A stretch of 6,831 nt of DNA from Chitinophagales bacterium. Lineage in GTDB: Bacteria > Bacteroidota > Bacteroidia > Chitinophagales > UBA8649. The first letter of the stretch is position 1, and each line of letters starts with the position of its first letter. The notes under the pieces were generated by a model. That model was given only the letters and a program-made list of their open reading frames with translations, had not been told where the DNA came from and did no database searches. Shown in pieces: positions 1 to 6,199 of the stretch. The position numbers and the translations under genes were made by a program. The stretch is from positions 1-6,831 of the forward strand of contig JADHRO010000118.1 of the NCBI GenBank assembly GCA_016777395.1, in the 5' to 3' direction.

Positions 1-883
1 CAATATAAAATTCAAAATAGTTATTTGCCTTACTTATTTCCCCTTCAAGACTTTCCAGTTTCACGCTGTATTTGTGTATACCAATAGCATTTGCCTGAAC
101 TGTAAAACTTGTACTTTGCTCATCAAAATCGTTTTTTATTTGCAATTTTTTACGATCTATAGTGCGCGCATTTTTACCTAAAGTGATTTGATAGCTTTTC
201 CCCTTTAAATGGTTGGCTTGCAGGTCTATATCAATTTGAATTTCATCGTCGAGGTAGGCCAGTTTGTTATGCCTTACCGCTACAACTTTCACATCGGTTT
301 GTTGATTGGTGTCACCCAGAGCTATTGTGTATAAGGGAAAATTAAAGTCATTGTAGCTTGGATTGCTCCCTTGATTGTAAATGCCATCTGTGGCAAATAT
401 TACTGCACCCACATTTTGATTATAGTAGAGCCCATTTAATTGATTTAATGCATGGCTTAAATTGCTACTTTTCCCTGTAAAGTTGAGCGTATCGTTTTCT
501 TGTATACCTTCATCAAAAGTGAAATAATCTATCTGATATTGTTCACCTAAGGTGCTTAACATTTGATTCGTCTTGCTTAAATAAGCAGCAGAATCCTCAG
601 AAGACAATCCCAATAGAATGGATTCACTATTATCGTGAACATAGACAATTACCGGGTCAATTTTATCAATATTTCTAGTTTTAATCAGGGGGGATAACAA
701 CAAAAAAGACAGCATACTTACTACCACAAAACGCAGGAGACTGAGCACTCTCTTGTACCATAAAATGTGTTTTTGATCGTTATTGAAATGGGTGCTCCGG
801 TAGTATAGGGCAACCGCATAAATAGCACCTAGGGCAATACAAAGCAAAAAAAACCAAGAAGGATAAGAGAGTATTATTTCCAT
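1..883 (-). CDS. VWA-domain membrane protein, N-terminal 294 residues (C-terminus beyond left edge)
   Basis: This is a partial gene that reads off the left edge. The start is the ATG at 883-881, which overlaps the fabG stop by one base (TAATG). Two hydrophobic segments, at about residues 9-28 and 46-67, suggest an inner-membrane anchor. A von Willebrand factor A-like domain follows. Its metal-binding (MIDAS) motif D-x-S-x-S is visible as D84, S86 and S88 after a hydrophobic strand (VIVYV), and the later MIDAS-type Asp lies in ATDG at D166. The usual MIDAS Thr region (about 139-146) reads SSNLSHAL, so the Thr is not obvious. From about residue 185 the sequence looks like beta-rich, Ig-like extracytoplasmic domain. 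Bacteroidota commonly carry large (about 700 residue) proteins with this layout, and their function is unknown to me. The link to fabG suggests co-expression, not a shared pathway. The family call is solid; the role is unknown. Confidence 0.8.
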   Translation of the reverse strand, partial: MEIILSYPSWFFLLCIALGAIYAVALYYRSTHFNNDQKHILWYKRVLSLLRFVVVSMLSFLLLSPLIKTRNIDKIDPVIVYVHDNSESILLGLSSEDSAAYLSKTNQMLSTLGEQYQIDYFTFDEGIQENDTLNFTGKSSNLSHALNQLNGLYYNQNVGAVIFATDGIYNQGSNPSYNDFNFPLYTIALGDTNQQTDVKVVAVRHNKLAYLDDEIQIDIDLQANHLKGKSYQITLGKNARTIDRKKLQIKNDFDEQSTSFTVQANAIGIHKYSVKLESLEGEISKANNYFEFYI

Positions 884-1629
884 TAGCGGTTTAAACCTCC
901 ACAAACACTCAATACTTGGCCATTGACATAACTTGACAAATCGGATGCTAGGAATAAAGCAGTATTTGCTACTTCTTCAGCAGTTCCCATTCTTTTTTGT
1001 GGAATACCACTTAAGTATGATTTTTTCACATCTTCAGGCAATTCTTCAGTCATATCTGTTTCAATAAATCCAGGAGCGATAGCATTACTTCTGATAGCTC
1101 TTGAACCTAATTCATCAGCTATGGATTTAGTAAACCCAATAATACCCGCTTTTGATGCGGCATAATTAGATTGCCCTGCTTGTCCTTTCATTCCAACAAT
1201 AGAGGTAAGATTAATGATACTCCCTTTTCGTTGCTTAAGCATCAGATAAGAAACGGGTTTCGTAATATTAAAGATCGATTTTAGGTTGTTATCCATCACT
1301 TCATCCCAGTCTTTTTCTCCCAGTCGAAGTAATAAATTATCTCTTGTGACACCTGCGTTGTTGACCAGTACATCGATACCACTGAAGTCCTCAAGCACAT
1401 TTTCACAAAGCGCTTGAGCATCATCAAAGGATGCCGCATCAGACTTATACCCTTTAGCCTCAACGCCCATATCTTTGAGCTCACTTTCTAAGGCATTTGC
1501 TTTTTCCACTGAAGATCGATAAGTAAAGGCAATATTACAGCCTTGCTGAGCAAAAACCTTAGCAATAGCATTTCCAATTCCTCTTGATGCACCTGTAATC
1601 AGTGCTGTTTTGTTTTCTAATAGCTTCAT
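883..1629 (-). CDS. fabG: 3-oxoacyl-[acyl-carrier-protein] reductase FabG
   Basis: This is a cytoplasmic short-chain dehydrogenase of 248 residues, the usual FabG length. The family reduces 3-oxoacyl-ACP to 3-hydroxyacyl-ACP with NADPH in fatty acid elongation. Visible motifs are the cofactor-binding TGASRGIG at residues 12-19, NNAG at 90-93, and the catalytic tetrad N115, S143, Y156, K160 in the classical arrangement. IAPGFIETDM follows the active site and is typical of FabG. The C-terminal segment reads VCGGLNR where E. coli-type enzymes usually have VDGG. The ATG at 1629 gives the expected short lead into the first beta strand, and no Shine-Dalgarno site is visible. The stop overlaps the start of the VWA gene by one base. 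A terminator separates it from sucD, so a promoter probably lies in the 1630-1753 gap. The specific FabG role is very likely, although SDR enzymes of other specificity can look similar. Confidence 0.92.
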   Translation of the reverse strand: MKLLENKTALITGASRGIGNAIAKVFAQQGCNIAFTYRSSVEKANALESELKDMGVEAKGYKSDAASFDDAQALCENVLEDFSGIDVLVNNAGVTRDNLLLRLGEKDWDEVMDNNLKSIFNITKPVSYLMLKQRKGSIINLTSIVGMKGQAGQSNYAASKAGIIGFTKSIADELGSRAIRSNAIAPGFIETDMTEELPEDVKKSYLSGIPQKRMGTAEEVANTALFLASDLSSYVNGQVLSVCGGLNR

Positions 1630-1753
1630 AAGTAGATTTTGAGATGGTGAAAATACTAAGAATAAATTACAGTATAAAGTCTTTTGGCTAAGTTATGGGT
1701 ATGGATGCAGGAGTTCAGTCCCTTATCTTGAATCCAGTGGACGAGAGCCAAAC
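1630..1753 (-). promoter_or_regulatory. fabG upstream region with weak candidate promoter
   Basis: This is the gap between the sucD terminator and the fabG start. Read on the minus strand, TAATTTAT at 1669-1662 loosely resembles the Bacteroidota -7 box TAnnTTTG, with TTAG 18 bases upstream as a poor -33 element. It would give a leader of about 30 bases. The match is only partial (four of six fixed positions). A promoter is expected here because of the terminator, but this exact site is a guess. I see no tRNA, small RNA or convincing hairpin in the rest of the gap. Confidence 0.25.
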
Positions 1754-1784
1754 AAAAAAAAGACCCCGCAGGCGGAGTCTTTTT
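1754..1784 (-). terminator. rho-independent terminator after sucD
   Basis: A perfect 8-bp outer stem (1757-1764 with 1777-1784) is followed by one C/A mismatch, a 3-bp inner stem (1766-1768 with 1773-1775) and the loop CAGG. Read on the minus strand, the hairpin ends in a run of eight T (1761 to 1754) and begins 19 bases after the sucD stop. On the plus strand there is a shorter run of five T, so it could act in both directions, but no plus-strand gene runs into it. Confidence 0.9.
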
Positions 1785-1802
1785 AGAATATATACGTTCA
1801 AA

Positions 1803-2672
1803 TTAAGCCAATACTTTCGCCATCATTTCTCCAATATCAGCAGGAGATTCAACAACATGTATTCCGCATGCTGCCATAATTTTCATTTTCGCTTCCGCAG
1901 TGTCATCTGCACCGCCTACAATAGCTCCGGCATGTCCCATGGTTCTTCCCTCAGGAGCAGTTTGCCCCGCAATAAAACCAACTACAGGTTTGGTTCCATT
2001 TGCTTTTATCCATTTGGCTGCATCTGCTTCAAGATTTCCGCCAATTTCACCAATCATTACGATTCCTTTGGTTTCAGGATCATTCATCAAGAGCTCCACA
2101 GCCTCTTTTGTGGTAGTTCCAATAATTGGATCTCCACCTATTCCGATTGCTGTAGTTATACCCAAGCCTGCCTTTACCACTTGGTCTGCAGCCTCATAGG
2201 TGAGTGTTCCAGATTTAGAGACAATACCAATAGTCCCTTTCTTAAATACAAATCCAGGCATAATTCCAACCTTAGCCTCATCCGCAGTGATAACACCCGG
2301 ACAATTAGGCCCAATCATTCTTACGTCACGACTATCAATAAAAGCTTTAGCTTTTACCATGTCCTGCACGGGAATACCTTCTGTAATTGTGATAATAACT
2401 TTTATACCCGCATCTGCAGCTTCCATAATTGCATCCGCTGCAAAAGCTGGCGGCACAAAAATAATTGAAACATCAGCGTTTACCTGCTTTACTGCATCAG
2501 AAACACTATTAAATACCGGACGGTCTAGATGCTGAGTTCCACCTTTACCAGGTGTCACACCACCAACCACATTGGAGCCATAAGCAATCATTTGCTCAGC
2601 GTGAAATGTACCTTCTTTACCGGTAAATCCTTGGACAATAATTTTTGAATCTTTGTTAACAAGCACGGACAT
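1803..2672 (-). CDS. sucD: succinate-CoA ligase (ADP/GDP-forming), alpha subunit
   Basis: This is the alpha subunit of succinyl-CoA synthetase, which with the beta subunit SucC interconverts succinyl-CoA and succinate with nucleotide phosphorylation in the TCA cycle, in the cytoplasm. It has 289 residues, the same as E. coli SucD, and aligns end to end from memory. The CoA-binding Rossmann domain carries GFTGKEGTFHAEQ at 15-27, VTPGKGG at 39-45 and IGPNCPG at 120-126. The ligase domain has GEIGG with E209, and GHAGAI with the phosphorylated histidine at H247 (H246 in E. coli). The ATG at 2672 gives the expected N-terminus. sucC is not adjacent: the upstream neighbour is a GH31 glycosidase, so the subunits are probably encoded apart. 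The gene has its own candidate promoter and terminator and is probably a single-gene transcript. Confidence 0.97.
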   Translation of the reverse strand: MSVLVNKDSKIIVQGFTGKEGTFHAEQMIAYGSNVVGGVTPGKGGTQHLDRPVFNSVSDAVKQVNADVSIIFVPPAFAADAIMEAADAGIKVIITITEGIPVQDMVKAKAFIDSRDVRMIGPNCPGVITADEAKVGIMPGFVFKKGTIGIVSKSGTLTYEAADQVVKAGLGITTAIGIGGDPIIGTTTKEAVELLMNDPETKGIVMIGEIGGNLEADAAKWIKANGTKPVVGFIAGQTAPEGRTMGHAGAIVGGADDTAEAKMKIMAACGIHVVESPADIGEMMAKVLA

Positions 2673-2696
2673 TGCAAATTCATTTTAAGTGGACTG

Positions 2697-2725
2697 CGAA
2701 AGTAAGTATTTTTTTAAAGTTTCAG
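2697..2725 (-). promoter_or_regulatory. candidate sucD promoter (Bacteroidota type)
   Basis: On the minus strand TACTTTCG (2704-2697) matches the Bacteroidota -7 consensus TAnnTTTG at five of six fixed positions. Eighteen bases upstream a CTG (2725-2723) may stand for the -33 TTG element. Transcription would begin near 2690, leaving a leader of roughly 18-20 bases before the sucD ATG, which has no Shine-Dalgarno sequence. The position fits well, but the assignment rests on pattern matching only. Confidence 0.45.
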
Positions 2726-2861
2726 TAATTATTCGCTTAGAAGATAGGATCCATTTTCCAATTTAAAAAGTAGCTTAAACTCCTTCATCTTTTTAAACTG
2801 CGTTTGCGATAGATTTTCTCCTTTCTAAGTCCTTTGAATAAGGCCAAAGTAGCTTACAGTA

Positions 2862-4970
2862 TCATTGTTTTTCAAAAATTGCGGGTTGCCCCAACGGCGC
2901 GTATATGGAATAAGTTTTGCCTCCTTCGAAAATTTCATCAGTGAAAAAATGCTTCCATACTCCTGCAGGGAGATAAATCATTCGAGTATCCGTTTTTTCC
3001 TTCAAAATTGGACAGACTAAAAGCTTATTGCCTACCATGATTTGATCCTTTATATTAATCGTTTTTTTGTCATTTGGATAAAGCATGAAAAGTGGTCTGA
3101 CCAGTGGGTATCCATCGGTTATCAATTCTTCTTGGGCTGCTTGAAAATGAGTAGATATTAACTTTTGATGAATCCGGTCAAATTGCGCAAAAAATGCCAA
3201 CATCTCCTCATCTTGATATATTTGACTCATTTGTTCAGGAAGAAGTCCCTCATGACTTCTCCAAATTGGGGTAAAAGCTTCAAACTCTATCCATCGCTTG
3301 AGTAATTCATCATTTCTCAAAAATTTAATGGGGCCAAATTTTATGGCTGTGTAGCCCCCTATGTCGCTGTGCACTACAGGGATACCTGATATAGAAGCGG
3401 TATTATAGGCTGTAACTGCTGAGGCTAGACCGTCATGCTCACCAAAATTTGCCAATTGATCACCAAGCCACATTACTCGGGGAGGACTGTTTTTTTCTGC
3501 ATACCAGGAACGATTAAAGATAAAAAAGTCGTCACTGGATAAGTTTTTTTCTTCGCAAAAATCGCTTAAGGCTTCATAATTGACAGCTAACCATTGGGCC
3601 GGAAAATCATTATGATACAATGGCTTCTCAATAGTATTGGCTAGCTGAATATTGTCAAAAGGAAGCCATTCTCCAAAGTCACACATCCAACCGTCAAAAC
3701 CTGTTAGTAGTATATTTTTTTGGATAATATTCTTCATCCAGAGCAGTGCTTTTCGGCTCGATAAATCGATCATATGAGCTTTGAATCCTCCCGCCTTAAA
3801 TTTGTAGGGATATCCTTCGTTATCTTTTATAAAAACCTCCTTATCGATGCCCCTTATTGTCTGTAAACCATCTTCTACGAAGTATGGATTAATATAAGCT
3901 AAGACCTTAATATCTTGCTGGTGCAAACTGTCTATCCAAGTTTCTAAATTCGGATAGCTCAAATAATTCGGTCGCCAATCCCATTGAAGTCTACTGCCTA
4001 TCCTGGTTTGCCTTTTGCCAACCCAATCTTGAATCCAAATGGCGCTTACATCTATATGTTGGTCTTTTAATCGATTAATCAAACTATCGACCTTTATTTT
4101 ACCTCCTTGAACTCCTAGAATAAATCCTTGCATCCATTTTTGAAGCTTATAGGTGTTTCTGATAGTATCGCTCGCTAAACTTGCAAACTGTAGGGGCGTT
4201 TGTTGAAATATTTGCAGGCTTGGTTTGGCTTCCCACTGCGTTCCGAGAAAATTTGAGTGAAAGGAAATCGTCCGTTCATTGGTGAAATCTGCTTCCCAAA
4301 TTACGTCTTCAGCATGACTGTGCAAATAGTAGCTCTTTTGATTGGAGGAGTAAAATTTAGGCATGGGAGCATAAGTCGTGTGATGGTTACCCGCTGCTCC
4401 AAAAATATTGGCCAGGAAGGTGCTTCCCTTATCTCCACGACCTACTCCATTTTCTTCTACGATTAAAGGAAATTTCGTGCCTTTTAAATTCCAATTAGAA
4501 TACTGAATGCCTCCACCAAAAATACCTGTGGAAGTATTGGGGATAGTATAACTTATCGCATTTATTTCCTTAGGTAAATCAGCGATGATTTTTATCTCGA
4601 CTCCAGAATAATCATTGCGATAAATCTCTTGCACAGATAATATAAGCTCATAGTTTTTTTTCTTAAAGGTGTAAGCATAATAAATAAGGATGTCGTCTCC
4701 TGATTTTTTTAAAGCTTTAAACTGCATGTTTGTAGCTTCTTGAATACTTGATTTACGCATCGTGTAAGATCCTAATTTACCATTGATCTTGACCGATTGT
4801 TCTTCTAATTTTATGAAATTTGATGAATTTTTGGGAAAGCTAACCAGTGCCTCGTTTTCAATATTACTGAAGCAATGAATAGCGTACTGGTTTTCAATAA
4901 TTCCCAGCTGAGCATCTATCTGGCTATGAATTAGGCAAAGCAATAAAAGAATCTTAAATTTGTTCAACAT
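2862..4970 (-). CDS. exported GH31 glycosidase, probable sulfoquinovosidase
   Basis: This is a 702-residue glycoside hydrolase of family 31, whose members are retaining alpha-glycosidases. A signal peptide is visible at residues 1-20 (basic start, leucine-rich core, likely cut after IDA), with no lipobox, so the enzyme is probably periplasmic or secreted. The beta-sandwich N-terminal region runs to about 270, the (beta/alpha)8 barrel from about 280 to 600, and beta domains follow. The nucleophile is D431 (CDFGEW) and the acid/base is D504 (LGDQ). Q288 (GVQ), Q314 (QDW), R327 and W330 (SRLQW) and Y540 (GGY) reproduce the QQRWY sulfonate-binding signature of E. coli YihQ (Q262, Q288, R301, W304, Y508), with identical spacing for Q-Q, Q-R-W and acid/base-Y. 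This points to release of sulfoquinovose from sulfoquinovosyl glycerides, not starch hydrolysis. The ATG at 4970 is needed for the signal peptide and overlaps the start of the divergent channel gene. The family is certain; the substrate is inferred. Confidence 0.88.
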   Translation of the reverse strand: MLNKFKILLLLCLIHSQIDAQLGIIENQYAIHCFSNIENEALVSFPKNSSNFIKLEEQSVKINGKLGSYTMRKSSIQEATNMQFKALKKSGDDILIYYAYTFKKKNYELILSVQEIYRNDYSGVEIKIIADLPKEINAISYTIPNTSTGIFGGGIQYSNWNLKGTKFPLIVEENGVGRGDKGSTFLANIFGAAGNHHTTYAPMPKFYSSNQKSYYLHSHAEDVIWEADFTNERTISFHSNFLGTQWEAKPSLQIFQQTPLQFASLASDTIRNTYKLQKWMQGFILGVQGGKIKVDSLINRLKDQHIDVSAIWIQDWVGKRQTRIGSRLQWDWRPNYLSYPNLETWIDSLHQQDIKVLAYINPYFVEDGLQTIRGIDKEVFIKDNEGYPYKFKAGGFKAHMIDLSSRKALLWMKNIIQKNILLTGFDGWMCDFGEWLPFDNIQLANTIEKPLYHNDFPAQWLAVNYEALSDFCEEKNLSSDDFFIFNRSWYAEKNSPPRVMWLGDQLANFGEHDGLASAVTAYNTASISGIPVVHSDIGGYTAIKFGPIKFLRNDELLKRWIEFEAFTPIWRSHEGLLPEQMSQIYQDEEMLAFFAQFDRIHQKLISTHFQAAQEELITDGYPLVRPLFMLYPNDKKTINIKDQIMVGNKLLVCPILKEKTDTRMIYLPAGVWKHFFTDEIFEGGKTYSIYAPLGQPAIFEKQ
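4931..4962 (+). promoter_or_regulatory. candidate channel-operon promoter inside the GH31 gene
   Basis: TAAATTTG (4955-4962) is a perfect match to the Bacteroidota -7 consensus TAnnTTTG. TTAG (4931-4934), 20 bases upstream, is an imperfect -33 element (consensus TTTG). Transcription would start about four to seven bases after the box, that is at or within a few bases of the channel ATG (4969), giving a leaderless or nearly leaderless mRNA. The site lies over the signal peptide codons of the GH31 gene on the other strand. Confidence 0.5.
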
Positions 4971-5787
4971 GGAGTATTCTAAGTTGAAAGCTAAAATACA
5001 TGAAATTATTTTCGAAGCCGATACGCCGGCGGGTAAAAGTTTTGATGTAATACTGTTATTACTAATTTTGGTTAGTGTCGCAGCGACTATGCTAGAAACC
5101 GTCGTGAGTGTTCGAGAAAATTACGGGTCTTTACTCGTGACAATTGAATGGATCGTCACTGTTTTTTTTACACTAGAGTACTTTATGCGTATTTACAGTG
5201 CTAAAAATCCTTGGTCATACATTTTTAGTTTTTATGGTATCGTCGATCTGCTCTCGATTTTCCCTACTTATTTTGGCGTATTTAATCCAAATACTAAATC
5301 GTTAGCTGTCATACGCTCCTTGCGACTTTTAAGAGTTTTTAGAGTCTTGAAACTTGCCAAGTTTCTGAGGGCATATGAAAGTCTAAGTGAAGCTGTTTCG
5401 GAAAGTAAAAATAAAATTTTGGTTTTTCTGACGATGGTTGTGATCATTGTGCTTATTGTCGGGTCTTTGATGTATGTGATAGAAGGAAAAAATGGCAGTG
5501 GCTTCGATAATATTCCAGTTAGTGTTTATTGGGCCATTGTAACGGTGACAACTGTTGGATATGGAGATATTGCTCCGATCACTCCCTTGGGGCAGTTTTT
5601 TGCTTCCTGCCTGATGATAATAGGCTATGCAATTATTGCCATACCAACAGGTATTGTAGGGGCCGGAATAGTAAGTTCTAGTTTGAAAGCAGGTGTATCG
5701 GCTATAGTTTGTCAGGGCTGCAGAAGGGAAGATCATAAAATAGGAGCTGAGTTTTGTTACCACTGTGGAAAGAAGTTGAACGTTTGA
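4969..5787 (+). CDS. voltage-gated potassium channel with C-terminal zinc ribbon
   Basis: This is a 272-residue inner-membrane channel of the KvAP-like type, with six predicted helices. S1 is near 26-46, S2 near 55-76, S3 near 84-102 and S4 at 114-133. S4 carries a textbook row of charges every third residue: R116, R119, R122, R125, K128, K131. S5 lies near 149-171, the pore helix precedes the selectivity filter TVGYGD at 195-200, and S6 lies near 208-235. The filter indicates potassium selectivity. The tail has two CxxC pairs (C248/C251 and C263/C266), a probable zinc ribbon on the cytoplasmic side. An in-frame TTG at 4960 could add three residues, but the ATG at 4969 is preferred: it is the first ATG and fits the family N-terminus (EADTPAGKSFD just before S1). 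The ATG overlaps the divergent GH31 start, and the stop overlaps the hslR start in TGATG. The physiological role is unknown. Confidence 0.92.
   Translation: MEYSKLKAKIHEIIFEADTPAGKSFDVILLLLILVSVAATMLETVVSVRENYGSLLVTIEWIVTVFFTLEYFMRIYSAKNPWSYIFSFYGIVDLLSIFPTYFGVFNPNTKSLAVIRSLRLLRVFRVLKLAKFLRAYESLSEAVSESKNKILVFLTMVVIIVLIVGSLMYVIEGKNGSGFDNIPVSVYWAIVTVTTVGYGDIAPITPLGQFFASCLMIIGYAIIAIPTGIVGAGIVSSSLKAGVSAIVCQGCRREDHKIGAEFCYHCGKKLNV
4991..4998 (-). promoter_or_regulatory. weak candidate GH31 promoter inside the channel gene
   Basis: On the minus strand TATTTTAG (4998-4991) matches the Bacteroidota -7 box TAnnTTTG at five of six fixed positions and would give a leader of about 17 bases to the GH31 ATG. 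No good -33 element is seen at the usual distance. Because the divergent genes have no space between them, any GH31 promoter must lie within the channel coding region, which is the main reason to consider this site. Confidence 0.25.
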
Positions 5788-6188
5788 TGGATAAAATTAG
5801 AGTGGACAAATGGCTTTGGGCCATTAGAATTTTCAAAACCAGAACCTCAGCGACAAAGTCTTGTGAGGCGGGAAGAGTAAAAAAGGATGAAGAGAAATTA
5901 AAAGCATCTTCCAAAATAAGTACGGGGGATATTTTAAAGATTCGAGTTAATCAAATTACCAGAACATTAAAAGTGTTGACTATTATCACCAAAAGGGTTG
6001 GAGCTCCAATAGCCCAAACTTGTTTCGAGGATTTGACTCCTCCCGAGGATTTACTTATTCCAAGTATTAAATCAGCATTTTTATTGCCTAATGCTCATCG
6101 GGATAAAGGATTAGGACGCCCTACGAAAAAAGAAAGAAGAGATATTGATAAATTTTCAGATTACCAAGATCATTTTGAAGAAGATTAA
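5787..6188 (+). CDS. hslR: Hsp15-type S4 RNA-binding protein (HslR family)
   Basis: This is a 133-residue cytoplasmic protein, the same length as E. coli Hsp15. The S4 RNA-binding domain fills the N-terminal half, opening with MDKIRVDKWLWAIRIFKTRT and continuing through the GRVKK and ISTGDILKIR segments. The basic C-terminal block GRPTKKERRDIDKF (110-123) is a family hallmark, and the tail is acidic. In E. coli, Hsp15 binds 50S subunits that still hold a nascent chain-tRNA after heat shock and helps recycle them; I infer the same role here. The start chosen is the ATG at 5787, which sits in TGATG with the channel stop and gives the exact S4 N-terminus. An upstream in-frame TTG would add 11 unrelated residues. 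The one-base overlap suggests translational coupling to the channel gene. The symbol follows the family; orthology is likely but not proven. Confidence 0.88.
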   Translation: MDKIRVDKWLWAIRIFKTRTSATKSCEAGRVKKDEEKLKASSKISTGDILKIRVNQITRTLKVLTIITKRVGAPIAQTCFEDLTPPEDLLIPSIKSAFLLPNAHRDKGLGRPTKKERRDIDKFSDYQDHFEED

Positions 6189-6199
6189 ATAGATAGCTA

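Noticed and set aside
1690..1753. Possible tRNA or structured RNA remnant upstream of fabG
   Set aside because: A GTTCAGTCC stretch slightly resembles a T-arm, but no acceptor stem, anticodon arm or stable fold could be drawn.
1695..2468. Long plus-strand open frame opposite sucD (and shorter ones at 1900-2199 and 2200-2535)
   Set aside because: They lie antisense to a fully convincing sucD; the longest is rich in Ser, His, Arg and Asn with no recognisable domain, the usual look of an opposite-strand shadow frame.
2766..2857. An 11-base direct repeat, AAAGTAGCTTA, occurring twice about 79 bases apart in the GH31-sucD gap
   Set aside because: It is only two copies, short and AT-rich, with no dyad or spacing pattern pointing to an operator; chance is the simplest explanation.
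4960..4968. TTG at 4960 as the start of the channel gene
   Set aside because: It adds only three residues, and the TTG overlaps the best -7 promoter box, so it would probably not be in the transcript; the ATG at 4969 is preferred.
4908..4970. Lipoprotein signal on the GH31 enzyme (Cys at residue 12)
   Set aside because: The residues before Cys are all Leu, which does not fit a lipobox, and the hydrophobic core continues past it; an ordinary signal peptide with a cut near residue 20 fits better.
5383..5763. Minus-strand open frames opposite the channel and hslR genes (5383-5763, 5702-5914) and at 6121-6423
   Set aside because: All are antisense to genes with clear family motifs and have no recognisable content of their own.
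5754..5786. TTG at 5754 as the start of hslR
   Set aside because: The extra 11 residues are the out-of-frame reading of the channel's zinc ribbon; the S4 domain begins at the ATG at 5787, which also forms the stop-start overlap.
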